In this document: positions 43,714 to 52,500 of the stretch, piece by piece
Layout: the number at the start of each line of letters is the position of its first letter
Position numbering within the stretch: position 1 is the stretch's first letter
Source: Rubellimicrobium roseum
Lineage (GTDB): Bacteria > Pseudomonadota > Alphaproteobacteria > Rhodobacterales > Rhodobacteraceae
DNA length: 64,000 bases
Reading direction: 5' to 3'
Assembly (NCBI RefSeq): GCF_006152145.1
Contig: NZ_VDFV01000003.1
Coordinates: forward strand, 182,413-246,412
Notes under the pieces: model-generated
What the model saw: the letters and a program-made list of their open reading frames with translations, nothing else
Databases searched by the model: none
What the model was told of the DNA's origin: nothing
Program-made: the position numbers and the translations under genes

Positions 43714-44256
43714 ATGAAAACCCGCATCCTTCCCCTCCTGGCGCTCCTGCCTTTCGCCGCCTGCTCGGACATCGAGGCCGGCGGCCCCGGCCTCGATCCC
43801 GCCGTCACGGCTTCCCAGAGCCCCGTCGCCCGCCCTTCCGGGCTGGACACGACCCCCGCGCCGGTCCCCGCCGCGGTGCTCACCCCGCTGGCGCCGGTCA
43901 CGACCGGCCCGCTCGACCCGCTCGCGCCGCCCCCCGCGGCCGAAGGGATCGCCGTGGGCGAGCCCGCGCCCACCGATGCGGCCCTGGTCACGCCGCCGTC
44001 GCCCGCGCCCACGGGCGCGCTCGGGACCACCGTCGCGTCGCTGGGCTCGCCCACCAATCCCGGCCGCTGGCTGGAGACGCCGCTCGTTGCCGAACCCACG
44101 CAGGGCCGGGTCGAATACAACGGACAGTCCGTGAACGTGGAGTTGCGCCCCTCGGGCGGCGAGCCCGGCTCGGGCAGCCAGATCAGCCTGGAAGCGATGC
44201 GGGCGCTGGGCGCGCCGCTCACCGGCCTGCCCGAGCTGACCGTCTTCGGCGGCTGA
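43714..44256 (+). CDS. Small lipoprotein with Pro/Ala-rich linker
   Basis: A 180-residue predicted lipoprotein. The signal peptide MKTRILPLLALLPFAAC ends in the lipobox FAAC (Cys 17). A long proline-, alanine- and threonine-rich linker (20-120) is followed by a short folded-looking C-terminal part, RWLETPLVAEPTQGRVEYNGQSV, with charged strands. I do not recognise a family. Position, after the divergent moaA and before the stress locus, gives no functional hint. A perfect bidirectional terminator lies between it and phyR. Confidence 0.75.
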   Translation: MKTRILPLLALLPFAACSDIEAGGPGLDPAVTASQSPVARPSGLDTTPAPVPAAVLTPLAPVTTGPLDPLAPPPAAEGIAVGEPAPTDAALVTPPSPAPTGALGTTVASLGSPTNPGRWLETPLVAEPTQGRVEYNGQSVNVELRPSGGEPGSGSQISLEAMRALGAPLTGLPELTVFGG

Positions 44257-44298
44257 AACGGCGACGGCCCAGGGATCGCCCGGGCCGCGTCCGAAAGG

Positions 44299-44325
44299 GG
44301 CCCGGAGCGCAGGCTCCGGGCCTTG
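44299..44325. terminator. Bidirectional terminator between lipoprotein gene and phyR
   Basis: A perfect 10-bp stem (GGCCCGGAGC, 44299-44308 with 44313-44322) with a GCAG loop. T-rich bases follow on both strands (TTGT on plus, CTTTC on minus), so it may serve both converging genes. Confidence 0.75.
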
Positions 44326-44330
44326 TCGTG

Positions 44331-45140
44331 TCAGGCGTGCAGCGTCTCGGTCGAGGAGAAGAACATCGCCTGGCTGATGGCCGAGCGCACCTGGTCCTCG
44401 CGATAAGGCTTGGAGATCAGGAAGGCGGGCTCCGGCCGCTCGCCGGTCAGCAGGCGCTCGGGGAAGGCGGTGATGAAGATCACCGGGATGTCCCCGCCCG
44501 CCGACAGGATGTCGTTGACGGCATCGATCCCCGACGACTTGTCGGCCAGCTGGATGTCCGCGAGGATCAGGTCCGGCCGCTCGATGCCGGCCAGCGCCAC
44601 GGCGGCGTCGCGGGTGCGGGCCACGCCGGTGATCGCGTGCCCCATGTCGGCCACGATGCTCTGGAGGTCGAGCGCGATGATCGCCTCGTCCTCGATGATC
44701 ATCACGCGGCCCGAGACCGAATCCTCCATGTCCGACCGGGCGCGGTTGATGAGGTGCATGACCTCGTCCACGTCCGACCGCATGATGGTGGCGATCTCCT
44801 CGGGCTTGAAGTCCTCGATGGTGGCCAGCAGCAGCGCCTCGCGCGTGTTGGGCGTCAGCCGGGCGAGATGCGCCTGCGCGGCGCGGGCCAGTCCCGTTTC
44901 TCCCTCGGACACCGGCGCGCCCGAGCTTTGCCAGATCGTGTGGAACACCGTGAACAACGCGACGCGGGGTCCGACCCCGGTCTCGTACAGCTCCGGCTCC
45001 TCCAGGATCGCTTCCAGCGTGGCCAGCGCATAGGCGTCGCCGGTCGACTGGCTGCCCGTCAGGGCGCGCGCGTAGCGGCGGAGATAGGGCAGCTCGGACC
45101 CGATCATCGCGGACAGGTCGGGTGCGGCAGTCTTGCTCAT
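44331..45140 (-). CDS. phyR: General stress response regulator PhyR
   Basis: A 269-residue PhyR. The N-terminal half (about 1-140) mimics an EcfG sigma factor (LPYLRRYARALTGSQSTGD, LTPNTREALLLATIEDFKPEEIATI). The C-terminal half is a receiver with phospho-acceptor Asp 195 (LILADIQLAD) and Lys 244 (LISKPY). When phosphorylated it binds NepR and frees EcfG. The genes for NepR, EcfG and a histidine kinase run divergently from it. ATG at 45140. It ends 6 bp before a shared terminator. Confidence 0.95.
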   Translation of the reverse strand: MSKTAAPDLSAMIGSELPYLRRYARALTGSQSTGDAYALATLEAILEEPELYETGVGPRVALFTVFHTIWQSSGAPVSEGETGLARAAQAHLARLTPNTREALLLATIEDFKPEEIATIMRSDVDEVMHLINRARSDMEDSVSGRVMIIEDEAIIALDLQSIVADMGHAITGVARTRDAAVALAGIERPDLILADIQLADKSSGIDAVNDILSAGGDIPVIFITAFPERLLTGERPEPAFLISKPYREDQVRSAISQAMFFSSTETLHA

Positions 45141-45231
45141 GTGATTGGGCGTCCCTGCGTTGCGTTGGAACCAAACAATAGGGCCGAGACTTCTGTCTGG
45201 AAAGGGATAGAGGCAAAGGTTTCAGCCCATC

Positions 45232-45420
45232 ATGGACGAGCTTTCGACTCACGAGCTGCGCGGCGCGGCCTTTGCGGCCAACCTGCGCCGCGCCTTCGGG
45301 GCGCCGGTCGAAGGCGATATGCCGGCGTCCTTCGCGACGCTCCTGAGCCGTTTGGGCGAGGTCCAGCGCCCCGCCTCCGCCCTGTCCCAGCGCCACGACG
45401 CCAACCGGCTGGGTGCGTGA
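45232..45420 (+). CDS. nepR: Anti-sigma factor NepR
   Basis: A 62-residue NepR. The conserved helical core is recognisable as LRRAFGAPVEGDMPASFATLLSRL, where the family pattern is LRxxFxxxxxExxPxxFxxLLxxL. It binds EcfG until phosphorylated PhyR competes it away. ATG at 45232. Its TGA overlaps the ecfG ATG by one base (TGATG), so the pair is translationally coupled. A GGAAC element (45167-45171) lies in the phyR-nepR gap but no CGTT follows at the right distance, so EcfG autoregulation is plausible but not shown. Confidence 0.9.
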   Translation: MDELSTHELRGAAFAANLRRAFGAPVEGDMPASFATLLSRLGEVQRPASALSQRHDANRLGA

Positions 45421-46067
45421 TGCCCCGGCTGTCCGGTCGGCCCTCCCGGCCCAGGGACCGCTCCCCATCCGTCGCGACCGCGCGTTCCCGCAAGGGCCAG
45501 TCCGACGGCGCCTCGCCCCTCGATCCCCGTGACGAACTTGTGACCCATTTGCCCGCCATGCGCGCCTTCGCGCTCTCGCTCACCCGCAACGCCTCCCAGG
45601 CCGACGACCTCGTGCAGGACACGGTGGTGAAGGCCTGGTCGCACTTCGATCGCTTCGAGGCCGGCACCAACCTGCGCGCCTGGCTGTTCACGATCCTGCG
45701 GAACACCTTCTACTCGACCCGCCGCCGCACGGTGCGCGAGGTCTCCGACAGTGACGGCGCGCTGGTGGGCGCCCTGGCCGAGAAGCCTGCCCATGACGGG
45801 CGGCTCCAGATGGCCGACTTCATCCGCGCCTTCGCCCAGCTTCCCGACGAGCAGCGCGAGGCGCTGGCGCTCGTGGGCGCCTCGGGCTTCTCCTACGAAG
45901 AGGCCGCCGAGATGACGGGCGTCGCCGTGGGCACGGTGAAGAGCCGCGCCAACCGCGCCCGCGCCCGGCTTGCGCAGATCCTTCAGCTCGATGAGGCCGA
46001 GCGCCTTGAGCTGACGGACAATGCGACGCTGGCGGTGATAGCGGCACAGGGCGGGCCGCATCTGTGA
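45420..46067 (+). CDS. ecfG: General stress sigma factor EcfG
   Basis: A 215-residue ECF15-type sigma factor. Region 2 includes LPAMRAFALSLTRNASQADDLVQDTVVKAW and NLRAWLFTILRNTFYS. Region 4 has LVGASGFSYEEAAEMTGVAVGTVKSRANRARARL. The first 35 residues are a basic, Ser/Arg-rich extension absent from typical EcfG (about 185). ATG at 45420 overlaps nepR; a later start inside the extension is possible. Its stop overlaps the kinase start (GTGA). EcfG promoters have the form GGAAC-N16/17-CGTT, and three near-matches are annotated in this window. Confidence 0.93.
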   Translation: MPRLSGRPSRPRDRSPSVATARSRKGQSDGASPLDPRDELVTHLPAMRAFALSLTRNASQADDLVQDTVVKAWSHFDRFEAGTNLRAWLFTILRNTFYSTRRRTVREVSDSDGALVGALAEKPAHDGRLQMADFIRAFAQLPDEQREALALVGASGFSYEEAAEMTGVAVGTVKSRANRARARLAQILQLDEAERLELTDNATLAVIAAQGGPHL

Positions 46068-47779
46068 CCGAAACACCTCGGCCCTGGTGGCGCCTGCGTC
46101 TCGACGGGCTTGCGCTCCGCGTCGCCACCTTCCTGACGATCGCCCTCCTGCCGCTCGGCCTGATCGCGCTGTGGCAGACGCGCGAATACCAGCGCGAGAC
46201 CGAGCGCCGGGCCGAGCTGTCGCTCCTCGCCGTCACCGAGCAGGGCGCGGCCGGCGTCGCCCAGCTCATCGAACGGGCGCGGGGCGCGGGCGAATCCCTG
46301 GCCGTGGTGGCCGATCTCCTCGACGACCCCGACACCTGCTCGGACTACCTGGGCCGGCTCGTCGCCGGGAGCGGTCCCTACAACTTCGTGGGCTTCGTGC
46401 CGGCCTCGGGACCCGTGACCTGCTCCTCGTCCGAAGGACCCGTCGACCTGGGCGGCCTGATCGGTCTGGGCGGCCCGCCGCGCGTCCATGTGCAGGTCCA
46501 TCCCGGCGGGCTCGTCTCGGGCGAGGACGTCCTCATCATCGCCGTTCCGGTCGGGGGCGAAGCGGCCCCCCAGGGCTATCTCGCCTTCTCGGTCTCCCGC
46601 GAGCGCGCCGCCGGTCCGCCGCCCGCCGCCGCCGGCCTGCGCCCGCAGGTCCTGCTCACCTTCGACGTGGAAGGCGAGGTCCTGACGGTGCAGCCGCGCG
46701 ACCTAGACGGGCAGGCGCTCATGGGCCTTCTCGCGCAGGGCCGCTCCCTGGCGCAGGAGGCCAGCGACAGCTCCCGCGTCTACGAGGCGATCGATGCGGA
46801 GGGCGAGGATCGGGTCTACACCGTGGCGCCGCTGGTGCCCGACGTGGCCTATGCCATGGCGGTCTGGTCGCCCCAGCAGGCGGGGCAGGGGATCGGGCCC
46901 GCCAGCTCGCCGCTCCTGTTCCCCCTCCTGATGTGGGCCACCAGCCTCCTCGTGGCCTTCTGGGCCATCCACCGGCTGGTGATCCGGCGCGTGGCCCGCC
47001 TGGGCGTCCGGATGCGCCGCTTCGGCCGGGACCGGTCGCTCGACGACCGACCCCCCGGCTACGGCACCCCCCACGAGCTGCGCGAGATCGAGGACGCGTT
47101 CCGCCAGATGGCCACGGCGATCCTCCACGACGAGGCGCGGATGGAGAACGCCTTCCGCGAGCGCGGCGTGCTCCTGCGCGAGGTGCACCATCGCGTGAAG
47201 AACAACCTCCAGCTCATCTCCTCGATCATCTCCATGCAGATCCGCCGGATGCCCGAGGCGCGGGTGCGCGCCATCCTGCGCCGGCTCCAGGACCGGGTGC
47301 TGACGCTGGCCTCCATCTACCGCAGCCTCTACACCAGCCCCGACATGGGCGACGTGAACGCCGCCCCCGTTCTGCGCGCCATCGTCGAGCAGGAGCTGCG
47401 TGGCGCCGAGGGGCGCGTCGAGGCCACGCTCGACATCGAGGACATCGTGCTCGACCCCGACAAGGTGGTGCCGCTCGCGTTCCTCACGGCCGAGGCGGTC
47501 TCGAACGCGCTGGTCCGCGCCGCCGCCGCCGAGGGCCGCCCGAGCCTGTCCATCGCGCTCCACCGCGACGGAGAGCGCGCGACCCTGCGCATCGCCAACA
47601 GCGTCGACGGCACCCCTGCGGCCGAGGAGCCGCCCCGGGGCCTGGGCCAGCACCTGATCCAGGCCTTCGCGGCGCAGGTGGGCGGCCCCGCCCGGTCCGA
47701 GGTGCGGGACGGCCTCTACCGCCTCTCCGTCACCTTTCCCATCGACTCCGCCGCCGAGCACGAGACGGCCGAGGCCTGA
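46064..47779 (+). CDS. Sensor histidine kinase of the general stress locus (HisKA_2/HWE-like)
   Basis: A 571-residue membrane kinase. A transmembrane helix lies at about 20-38 and another at about 285-305, enclosing a roughly 245-residue periplasmic sensor. A HAMP-like segment precedes the HisKA_2 motif LLREVHHRVKNNLQLISS (phospho-His about 376). The C-terminal ATPase domain has EAVSNAL as N-box and PPRGLGQHLIQAF as G2. The usual DxG of the G1 box is written NSVDG, a variant seen in this kinase class. GTG at 46064 overlaps the ecfG stop. By position it is the likely PhyR kinase (PhyK-like); its signal is unknown. Confidence 0.9.
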   Translation: MTETPRPWWRLRLDGLALRVATFLTIALLPLGLIALWQTREYQRETERRAELSLLAVTEQGAAGVAQLIERARGAGESLAVVADLLDDPDTCSDYLGRLVAGSGPYNFVGFVPASGPVTCSSSEGPVDLGGLIGLGGPPRVHVQVHPGGLVSGEDVLIIAVPVGGEAAPQGYLAFSVSRERAAGPPPAAAGLRPQVLLTFDVEGEVLTVQPRDLDGQALMGLLAQGRSLAQEASDSSRVYEAIDAEGEDRVYTVAPLVPDVAYAMAVWSPQQAGQGIGPASSPLLFPLLMWATSLLVAFWAIHRLVIRRVARLGVRMRRFGRDRSLDDRPPGYGTPHELREIEDAFRQMATAILHDEARMENAFRERGVLLREVHHRVKNNLQLISSIISMQIRRMPEARVRAILRRLQDRVLTLASIYRSLYTSPDMGDVNAAPVLRAIVEQELRGAEGRVEATLDIEDIVLDPDKVVPLAFLTAEAVSNALVRAAAAEGRPSLSIALHRDGERATLRIANSVDGTPAAEEPPRGLGQHLIQAFAAQVGGPARSEVRDGLYRLSVTFPIDSAAEHETAEA

Positions 47780-47826
47780 CCACCTGCCCGGACGGGCAGT
47801 TCACGAAATCGCCATATTTCCCCGCC

Positions 47827-47855
47827 CTTGCGGCCCCCGGAGGGGAGTCGTAGGT
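47827..47855 (+). promoter_or_regulatory. Candidate RpoH (heat-shock) promoter of clpP
   Basis: CTTG at 47827-47830, an 18-bp GC-rich spacer (CGGCCCCCGGAGGGGAGT), then CGTAGGT at 47849-47855. Alphaproteobacterial RpoH promoters follow CTTG-N17/18-CYTATNT, and the spacer composition is also characteristic. It is 30 bp upstream of clpP. Confidence 0.65.
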
Positions 47856-47884
47856 ATGGCCCGTCCCCAGCAGAGGTTCCCTCC

Positions 47885-48514
47885 ATGCAAGACCCCGTCA
47901 ATCACTACATGAACCTCGTCCCCATGGTGGTCGAGCAGACGAGCCGGGGGGAACGCGCCTACGACATCTTCTCGCGGCTACTCAAGGAACGCGTGATCTT
48001 CGTCTCGGGCCCGGTGCACGACGTGATGGCGCAGCTCATCGTGGCGCAGCTCCTCCACCTCGAGGCCGAGAACCCGAAGAAGGAGATCTCGATGTACATC
48101 AACTCCCCGGGCGGGGTGGTGACGTCGGGCCTCTCCATCTACGACACGATGCAGTACATCCGGCCCAAGGTCTCGACGCTGGTGGTGGGGCAGGCGGCCT
48201 CGATGGGCTCGCTGCTGCTGACCGCGGGCGAGAAGGGGATGCGCTTCTCGCTCCCGAACAGCGAGATCATGGTCCACCAGCCCTCGGGCGGTTACCAGGG
48301 CCAGGCGACCGACATCCTGATCCACGCTCGCCGGACCGAGCAGCTCAAGAAGCGGCTGAACGAGATCTACGTCAAGCACACCGGCCAGGCCATGGAGGCC
48401 GTCGAAGCCGCTCTCGAGCGCGACAACTTCATGGACCCCGAAGAGGCCAAGGCCTGGGGCCTGATCGACGACATCCTGACCACGCGCGACCCCCTGCCGG
48501 CCGGGGACGCCTGA
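47885..48514 (+). CDS. clpP: ATP-dependent Clp protease proteolytic subunit
   Basis: A 209-residue ClpP serine protease that forms the double-heptamer chamber of ClpXP and ClpAP. The catalytic serine is Ser 106 in [12 protein letters not shown] and the histidine is His 131 in IMVHQPSGG, with the aspartate later near RDNFMDPEE. The N-terminus [22 protein letters not shown] and the INSPGG motif are standard. ATG at 47885 follows AGAGG. A heat-shock-type promoter precedes it. clpX follows after 160 bp that contain two hairpins, so the two may be separately tuned. Confidence 0.97.
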   Translation: MQDPVNHYMNLVPMVVEQTSRGERAYDIFSRLLKERVIFVSGPVHDVMAQLIVAQLLHLEAENPKKEISMYINSPGGVVTSGLSIYDTMQYIRPKVSTLVVGQAASMGSLLLTAGEKGMRFSLPNSEIMVHQPSGGYQGQATDILIHARRTEQLKKRLNEIYVKHTGQAMEAVEAALERDNFMDPEEAKAWGLIDDILTTRDPLPAGDA

Positions 48515-48522
48515 GACAAGTC

Positions 48523-48555
48523 GCCGCCCGCGAAGCGGACCCGTGGGCGGCTTTT
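48523..48555 (+). terminator. Terminator-like hairpin after clpP
   Basis: A 7-bp stem (GCCGCCC, 48523-48529 with 48545-48551), a 15-nt loop and TTTT. It lies 9 bp beyond the clpP stop and could limit read-through into clpX. Confidence 0.6.
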
Positions 48556-48595
48556 GGAGTTGTGGACGCAGGGCGCCTGCCCTAGTCTGACCGAC

Positions 48596-48622
48596 GGACG
48601 GCGCGAAGCCGAAGCGCCGTCC
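48596..48622 (+). other. Hairpin in the clpX leader
   Basis: A perfect 9-bp stem (GGACGGCGC, 48596-48604 with 48614-48622) with a 9-nt loop and no T tract. It lies about 50 bp upstream of clpX and may affect mRNA stability or initiation. Confidence 0.5.
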
Positions 48623-48674
48623 CCGACGAGCCCCCGAGGGGCATGCTGAGGCCCTGGGGGGCCAGAGGAGTCAC

Positions 48675-49946
48675 ATGGCGAACGCATCCGGCAGCGACGG
48701 CAAGAACACGCTCTACTGCTCCTTCTGCGGCAAGAGCCAGCACGAGGTGCGCAAGCTGATCGCCGGCCCGACCGTGTTCATCTGCGATGAATGCGTCGAG
48801 CTGTGCATGGACATCATCCGCGAGGAGACGAAATCCTCGGGGCTCAAGTCCTCCGACGGGGTGCCCACCCCGCGCGAGATCTGCGACGTGCTCGACGATT
48901 ACGTGATCGGCCAGATCCACGCCAAGCGCGTGCTCTCGGTGGCCGTCCACAACCACTACAAGCGCCTCAGCCACGCTCAGAAGTCCCAGGACATCGAGCT
49001 CGCCAAGTCCAACATCCTCCTGATCGGCCCCACGGGCTGCGGCAAGACGCTGCTCGCGCAGACGCTGGCCCGCATCCTCGACGTGCCCTTCACCATGGCC
49101 GACGCCACCACGCTGACCGAAGCCGGCTACGTGGGCGAGGACGTGGAGAACATCATCCTCAAGCTCTTGCAGGCGTCGGAATACAACGTCGAGCGGGCGC
49201 AGCGCGGCATCGTCTACATCGACGAGGTCGACAAGATCACCCGCAAGTCCGACAATCCCTCGATCACGCGGGACGTGTCGGGCGAGGGCGTGCAGCAGGC
49301 CCTCCTCAAGATCATGGAAGGCACCGTGGCCTCCGTGCCGCCCCAGGGCGGCCGCAAGCATCCTCAGCAGGAGTTCCTGCAGGTGGACACGACCAACATC
49401 CTGTTCATCTGCGGCGGCGCCTTCGCGGGCCTCGAAAAGATCATCGCGCAGCGCGCCAAGGGCTCGGGCATGGGCTTCGGCGCCAAGGTCTCCGCCCCCG
49501 ACGAGCGCAGCGTGGGCGAGATCTTCAAGGACCTCGAACCCGAGGACCTGCTGAAGTTCGGCCTCATCCCCGAGTTCGTGGGCCGTCTGCCGGTCATCGC
49601 CACGCTCACCGACCTCGACGAGGCCGCGCTGGTGAAGATCCTGACCGAGCCCAAGAACGCGCTCGTCAAGCAGTACCAGCGCCTCTTCGAGCTGGAGGAC
49701 ACCAAGCTCACCTTCACCGAGGACGCGCTCAAGGCCATCGCCAAGCGCGCCATCGAGCGCAAGACCGGCGCGCGCGGCCTGCGCTCCATCATGGAGGACA
49801 TCCTCCTCGACACCATGTTCGACCTGCCGGGCCTGACCTCGGTCCGCGAGGTGGTGGTGAACGAGGAAGCCGTGGGCACGGTCGGCAAGCCGCTCATGAT
49901 CCACACGGACCCGGCGGCCAAGAAGGAAGTGGCCTCCGCCCGCTAG
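48675..49946 (+). CDS. clpX: ATP-dependent Clp protease ATP-binding subunit ClpX
   Basis: A 423-residue AAA+ unfoldase that feeds substrates to ClpP. The N-terminal zinc-binding domain has [10 protein letters not shown] and CDECVELC. Walker A is GPTGCGKT, the pore loop is in [10 protein letters not shown], Walker B is [10 protein letters not shown], and sensor regions follow near [15 protein letters not shown]. The C-terminal helical domain ends normally. ATG at 48675 follows AGAGGAGTC. In alphaproteobacteria ClpXP degrades cell-cycle regulators, so it is usually essential. A clean terminator follows at 49972. Confidence 0.98.
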   Translation: MANASGSDGKNTLYCSFCGKSQHEVRKLIAGPTVFICDECVELCMDIIREETKSSGLKSSDGVPTPREICDVLDDYVIGQIHAKRVLSVAVHNHYKRLSHAQKSQDIELAKSNILLIGPTGCGKTLLAQTLARILDVPFTMADATTLTEAGYVGEDVENIILKLLQASEYNVERAQRGIVYIDEVDKITRKSDNPSITRDVSGEGVQQALLKIMEGTVASVPPQGGRKHPQQEFLQVDTTNILFICGGAFAGLEKIIAQRAKGSGMGFGAKVSAPDERSVGEIFKDLEPEDLLKFGLIPEFVGRLPVIATLTDLDEAALVKILTEPKNALVKQYQRLFELEDTKLTFTEDALKAIAKRAIERKTGARGLRSIMEDILLDTMFDLPGLTSVREVVVNEEAVGTVGKPLMIHTDPAAKKEVASAR

Positions 49947-49971
49947 GCCGGGACATCAGACACGGACCGGG

Positions 49972-50000
49972 CAGGGGCGTCACCGCCCCTGTTTCCGTTT
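49972..50000 (+). terminator. Rho-independent terminator after clpX
   Basis: A perfect 8-bp stem (CAGGGGCG, 49972-49979 with 49984-49991), TCAC loop, then TTTCCGTTT. Confidence 0.85.
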
Positions 50001-50032
50001 GTGGCCCCCGCCACCCTGCAAGAGCCCGCTCC

Positions 50033-50662
50033 ATGCCCGTTTCCGGTGACGCCGCCACGCTGGCCCTGGTCCTCGACCTCCTCGGCACCTTCGTCTTCGG
50101 CCTGAGCGGCGGCACCCTGGCCGTGCGCCGGGGCCTCGACATCATCGGCGTGCTCGTGCTCTCCACCGCCGCGGCCCTGGCCGGGGGGATGGCGCGCGAC
50201 GTCCTCCTCGGCGCGACGCCGGTCGCGGCGCTGGCCGACAGCCGCTACCTCCTCGCCGCGCTGGTCGCGGGCCTCGCCGCCTTCCTGGGCCATCCGCTCG
50301 TCGAGCGCTTGGGCAAGCCCGTGATGGTCTTCGACGCGCTGGGCCTCGGGCTCTTCGCCGTCACCGGCTGCCGCAAGGCGCTGGCCTACGGCATGGACCC
50401 GTTGCCCAGCCTCCTCCTCGGCGTCGTGACCGCCGCAGGCGGCGGCGTCCTGCGCGACCTCCTCGTGGCCGAGGTGCCCCGCGTCCTGCGCGGCGAGATC
50501 TATGCCCTGGCCGCCCTCCTGGGCGCGGGTGTCGTCGTCTTGGGCGACGGCCTGGGCCTTCCCGCGGCGCCCGTGACCCTGGCGGGCGTCGGCGCGGCCT
50601 TCCTCCTCCGGCTGGTCAGCGTCCGGCGGGGCTGGGATGCCCCGCGCTCGCCCTGGTCCTGA
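50033..50662 (+). CDS. TRIC-type (UPF0126) cation channel-like membrane protein
   Basis: A 209-residue inner-membrane protein with about seven helices in two homologous repeats, each bearing a GG(x)xRD turn: AGGMARDVLLG and AAGGGVLRDLLVAEVPRVL. This is the UPF0126/YadS group, now linked to trimeric intracellular cation channels that carry K+. The C-terminus ends in a short basic tail. ATG at 50033 is chosen because the hydrophobic region starts soon after. It lies behind the clpX terminator, so it has its own promoter. Ion selectivity is inferred from the family only. Confidence 0.86.
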   Translation: MPVSGDAATLALVLDLLGTFVFGLSGGTLAVRRGLDIIGVLVLSTAAALAGGMARDVLLGATPVAALADSRYLLAALVAGLAAFLGHPLVERLGKPVMVFDALGLGLFAVTGCRKALAYGMDPLPSLLLGVVTAAGGGVLRDLLVAEVPRVLRGEIYALAALLGAGVVVLGDGLGLPAAPVTLAGVGAAFLLRLVSVRRGWDAPRSPWS

Positions 50663-50724
50663 CCGCCGGCTTGCGCCGAACGGGCGAAGGGCCGACAACC
50701 GCCGCGCAGAACCCGGAGGCCCCC

Positions 50725-51108
50725 ATGACCCCCATCCGCCGCATCTCGACCGGCTCCGCCTGGGAGCCGCGCATCGGCTACTGCCGCGCCGTGGTCGCGG
50801 GCGGCTGGGTCCATGTCTCGGGCACGACCGGCACCGACCACGCGACGGGCGAGATCCCCGAGCGGGTCGAGGACCAGTGCGCGCTGGCGCTGCGCATCAT
50901 CGAGGGCGCCCTGCGCGAGGCGGGCTGCACCTTCGCCGACGTGGTCCGCGTCCGCTACATCCTCCCCGACCGGGCCGACTTCGCGCCCTGCTGGCCCCAG
51001 CTCGCGGGTGCCTTCGGCGCCCATCCCCCGGCCGCCACCATGATCGAGGCCGGCCTCATCGATCCCCGCCACCGCATCGAGATCGAGGTCGACGCCCGCC
51101 TGCCCTGA
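50725..51108 (+). CDS. RidA/YjgF-family protein
   Basis: A 127-residue RidA-superfamily protein. Typical features are the N-terminal RISTGSAWEPRIGYCRAVVAGGWVHVSGTTG, the GEIPERVEDQ helix start, and the VVRVRYILPD strand carrying the active-site arginine. The IDPRHRIEIEV ending is a family variant. RidA deaminates reactive enamine/imine intermediates from PLP enzymes; this divergent member may have another role. ATG at 50725 follows CGGAGG. It is 62 bp downstream of the channel gene and may be co-transcribed with it. Confidence 0.87.
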   Translation: MTPIRRISTGSAWEPRIGYCRAVVAGGWVHVSGTTGTDHATGEIPERVEDQCALALRIIEGALREAGCTFADVVRVRYILPDRADFAPCWPQLAGAFGAHPPAATMIEAGLIDPRHRIEIEVDARLP

Positions 51109-51658
51109 GGCCCCGTTCCGGGCGACGCTCCCTGCCGGAGCCGCCCCGCAGGGCGGGGCTTCGCCCGTCCGAGCGACGCTGGAGCGCTGAAGCCCACCCT
51201 GCGGCCACGGGACCGCGCCGCCCCACGACCGGGGTGTTGCGTGAGTCGGGGGAGGACCGTTCGGTGCTGTCAGAAACCGTTAACCTTTGTCCCGCACCTT
51301 GGTCCCGCACGCATCGCCACGGGATCGCCTGCGGGACACAACTCTCCCGCCTTCGGACGACATCTTCGTGGCCCGCTCTTTGCAGGCACCTGGCCCGCGT
51401 GCCGCCGGACCATCTGGGGAACCCACGCCCCAGCCGCCGCGCGTCGAGGACGCGCCCCCTGCCGGCCCGAAGTGGCGTCCCGCCGGCAGCAACGGAGGCC
51501 GTCCCCCATGGCAGGGGGAAACGCTCCGACCCAAATGGCCCGGACCTGCCGCGCGACGGCAGGACCACGGGCCCGTGAAGCGCCCCTGCGCGGATCGCCC
51601 TACATTGACCCCGCGCCCCATCCGGGGCATGGAAAGCCCCGAGCGGCGGAGGCACGGC
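51109..51658. other. 550-bp gap without a clear gene
   Basis: No frame in this stretch looks coding by composition or family resemblance. It contains two direct copies of GTCCCGCAC (51289-51297 and 51302-51310) and an inverted copy, so TGTCCCGCA (51288-51296) pairs exactly with TGCGGGACA (51330-51338). These could form a hairpin or a regulator site. The last 100 bp presumably hold the promoter of the NDUFA12-mlaD operon; the GGAGG before 51659 is its ribosome-binding site. Confidence 0.5.
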
Positions 51659-52045
51659 ATGACGTTCATGGACTACTTCAAGCGCACCTTCACCTGGTGG
51701 AACAGCCAGACCTGGGGCACCGCGCTCCACACGCGGCGGCACGGGCTCAAGGTGGGCGAGGACGCGCTCGGCAACGTCTACTACCGCAACGCCGACGACA
51801 GCTCGCGCTGGGTCATCTACAAGGCCGAGGCCGAGGCGACCATGGTGCCCACCGAATGGTTCGGCTGGCTGCACCGCACCTGGGACACGCCCCCCACCGA
51901 GGAAACCGCCCCCCGCAAGTTCTGGGAAAAGCCCTCGCTCCCGAACCTGACCGGCACGCCCTACGCCTACGCGCCCTCGGGCTCTCTGCGCCGGCCCGAC
52001 CCGCCGCTGGACCGTCGCGACTACGAAGCCTGGACGCCCGAGTGA
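51659..52045 (+). CDS. NADH:ubiquinone oxidoreductase subunit NDUFA12-like
   Basis: A 128-residue accessory subunit of respiratory complex I, found in alphaproteobacteria and mitochondria. The family block is present: WWNSQTWGTALHTRRHG, VGEDALGNVYYRNADD, SRWVIYKAEAEATMVPTEWFGWLH, then the Pro/Lys segment ending in YAPSGSLRRPDPP. It attaches to the peripheral arm near the quinone site. ATG at 51659 is preceded by GGAGG. Its stop overlaps the mlaD start by one base. The core nuo genes lie elsewhere. Confidence 0.93.
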   Translation: MTFMDYFKRTFTWWNSQTWGTALHTRRHGLKVGEDALGNVYYRNADDSSRWVIYKAEAEATMVPTEWFGWLHRTWDTPPTEETAPRKFWEKPSLPNLTGTPYAYAPSGSLRRPDPPLDRRDYEAWTPE

Positions 52046-52500
52046 TGCGGGAAAGCCCGCTCGAGGTCCTGACCGGCGCCGCCGTGGTGCTGGTCGCGGG
52101 GGGCTTCCTCCTCTACGCCGCCCAGGCCACCGGCTATGGCGGCCCGGACGAGGGGCTGCGCCTCACCGCGAGCTTCCGCTCCATCGAGGGCGTGTCGCTC
52201 GGGACCGACGTGCGGCTCGCGGGGGTCAAGATCGGCACGGTGACCGACACGGCGCTCGACCCGCAGACCTTCCGCGCCACGACCGAGCTGACCGTCAACG
52301 CCGCCGTTCCGATCCCCGACGACTCCTCCGCCGTCGTGTCGAGCGAGGGGCTCCTGGGCGGCACCTTCATCGAGATCGTGCCCGGCGGGTCGCTCACGAC
52401 CCTGGCCGATGGCAACGAAATCGTGGACACGCAGGGCGCGGTCAGCCTGCTCCAGCTTCTGCTCCAGTACATCTCGGGCGGGGACGAGCAGTCGACATGA
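52045..52500 (+). CDS. mlaD: Outer-membrane lipid asymmetry protein MlaD (MCE domain)
   Basis: A 151-residue periplasmic lipid-binding component of the Mla phospholipid transporter. One N-terminal anchor helix (VLTGAAVVLVAGGFLLYAA) is followed by the MCE domain: LRLTASFRSIEGVSLGTDVRLAGVKIGTV, ending in DSSAVVSSEGLLGGTFIEIVPGG and the hydrophobic LLQLLLQYI tail that lines the hexamer pore. ATG at 52045 overlaps the NDUFA12 stop, and its own stop overlaps the next start (ATGA). The other mla genes are not adjacent, which is normal for Rhodobacteraceae. Confidence 0.93.
   Translation: MRESPLEVLTGAAVVLVAGGFLLYAAQATGYGGPDEGLRLTASFRSIEGVSLGTDVRLAGVKIGTVTDTALDPQTFRATTELTVNAAVPIPDDSSAVVSSEGLLGGTFIEIVPGGSLTTLADGNEIVDTQGAVSLLQLLLQYISGGDEQST

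Noticed and set aside
45167..45188. GGAAC upstream of nepR as an EcfG autoregulatory promoter
   Set aside because: The -35 is perfect but no CGTT occurs at 16 or 17 nt (GACT/ACTT instead), so it was not annotated as a promoter.
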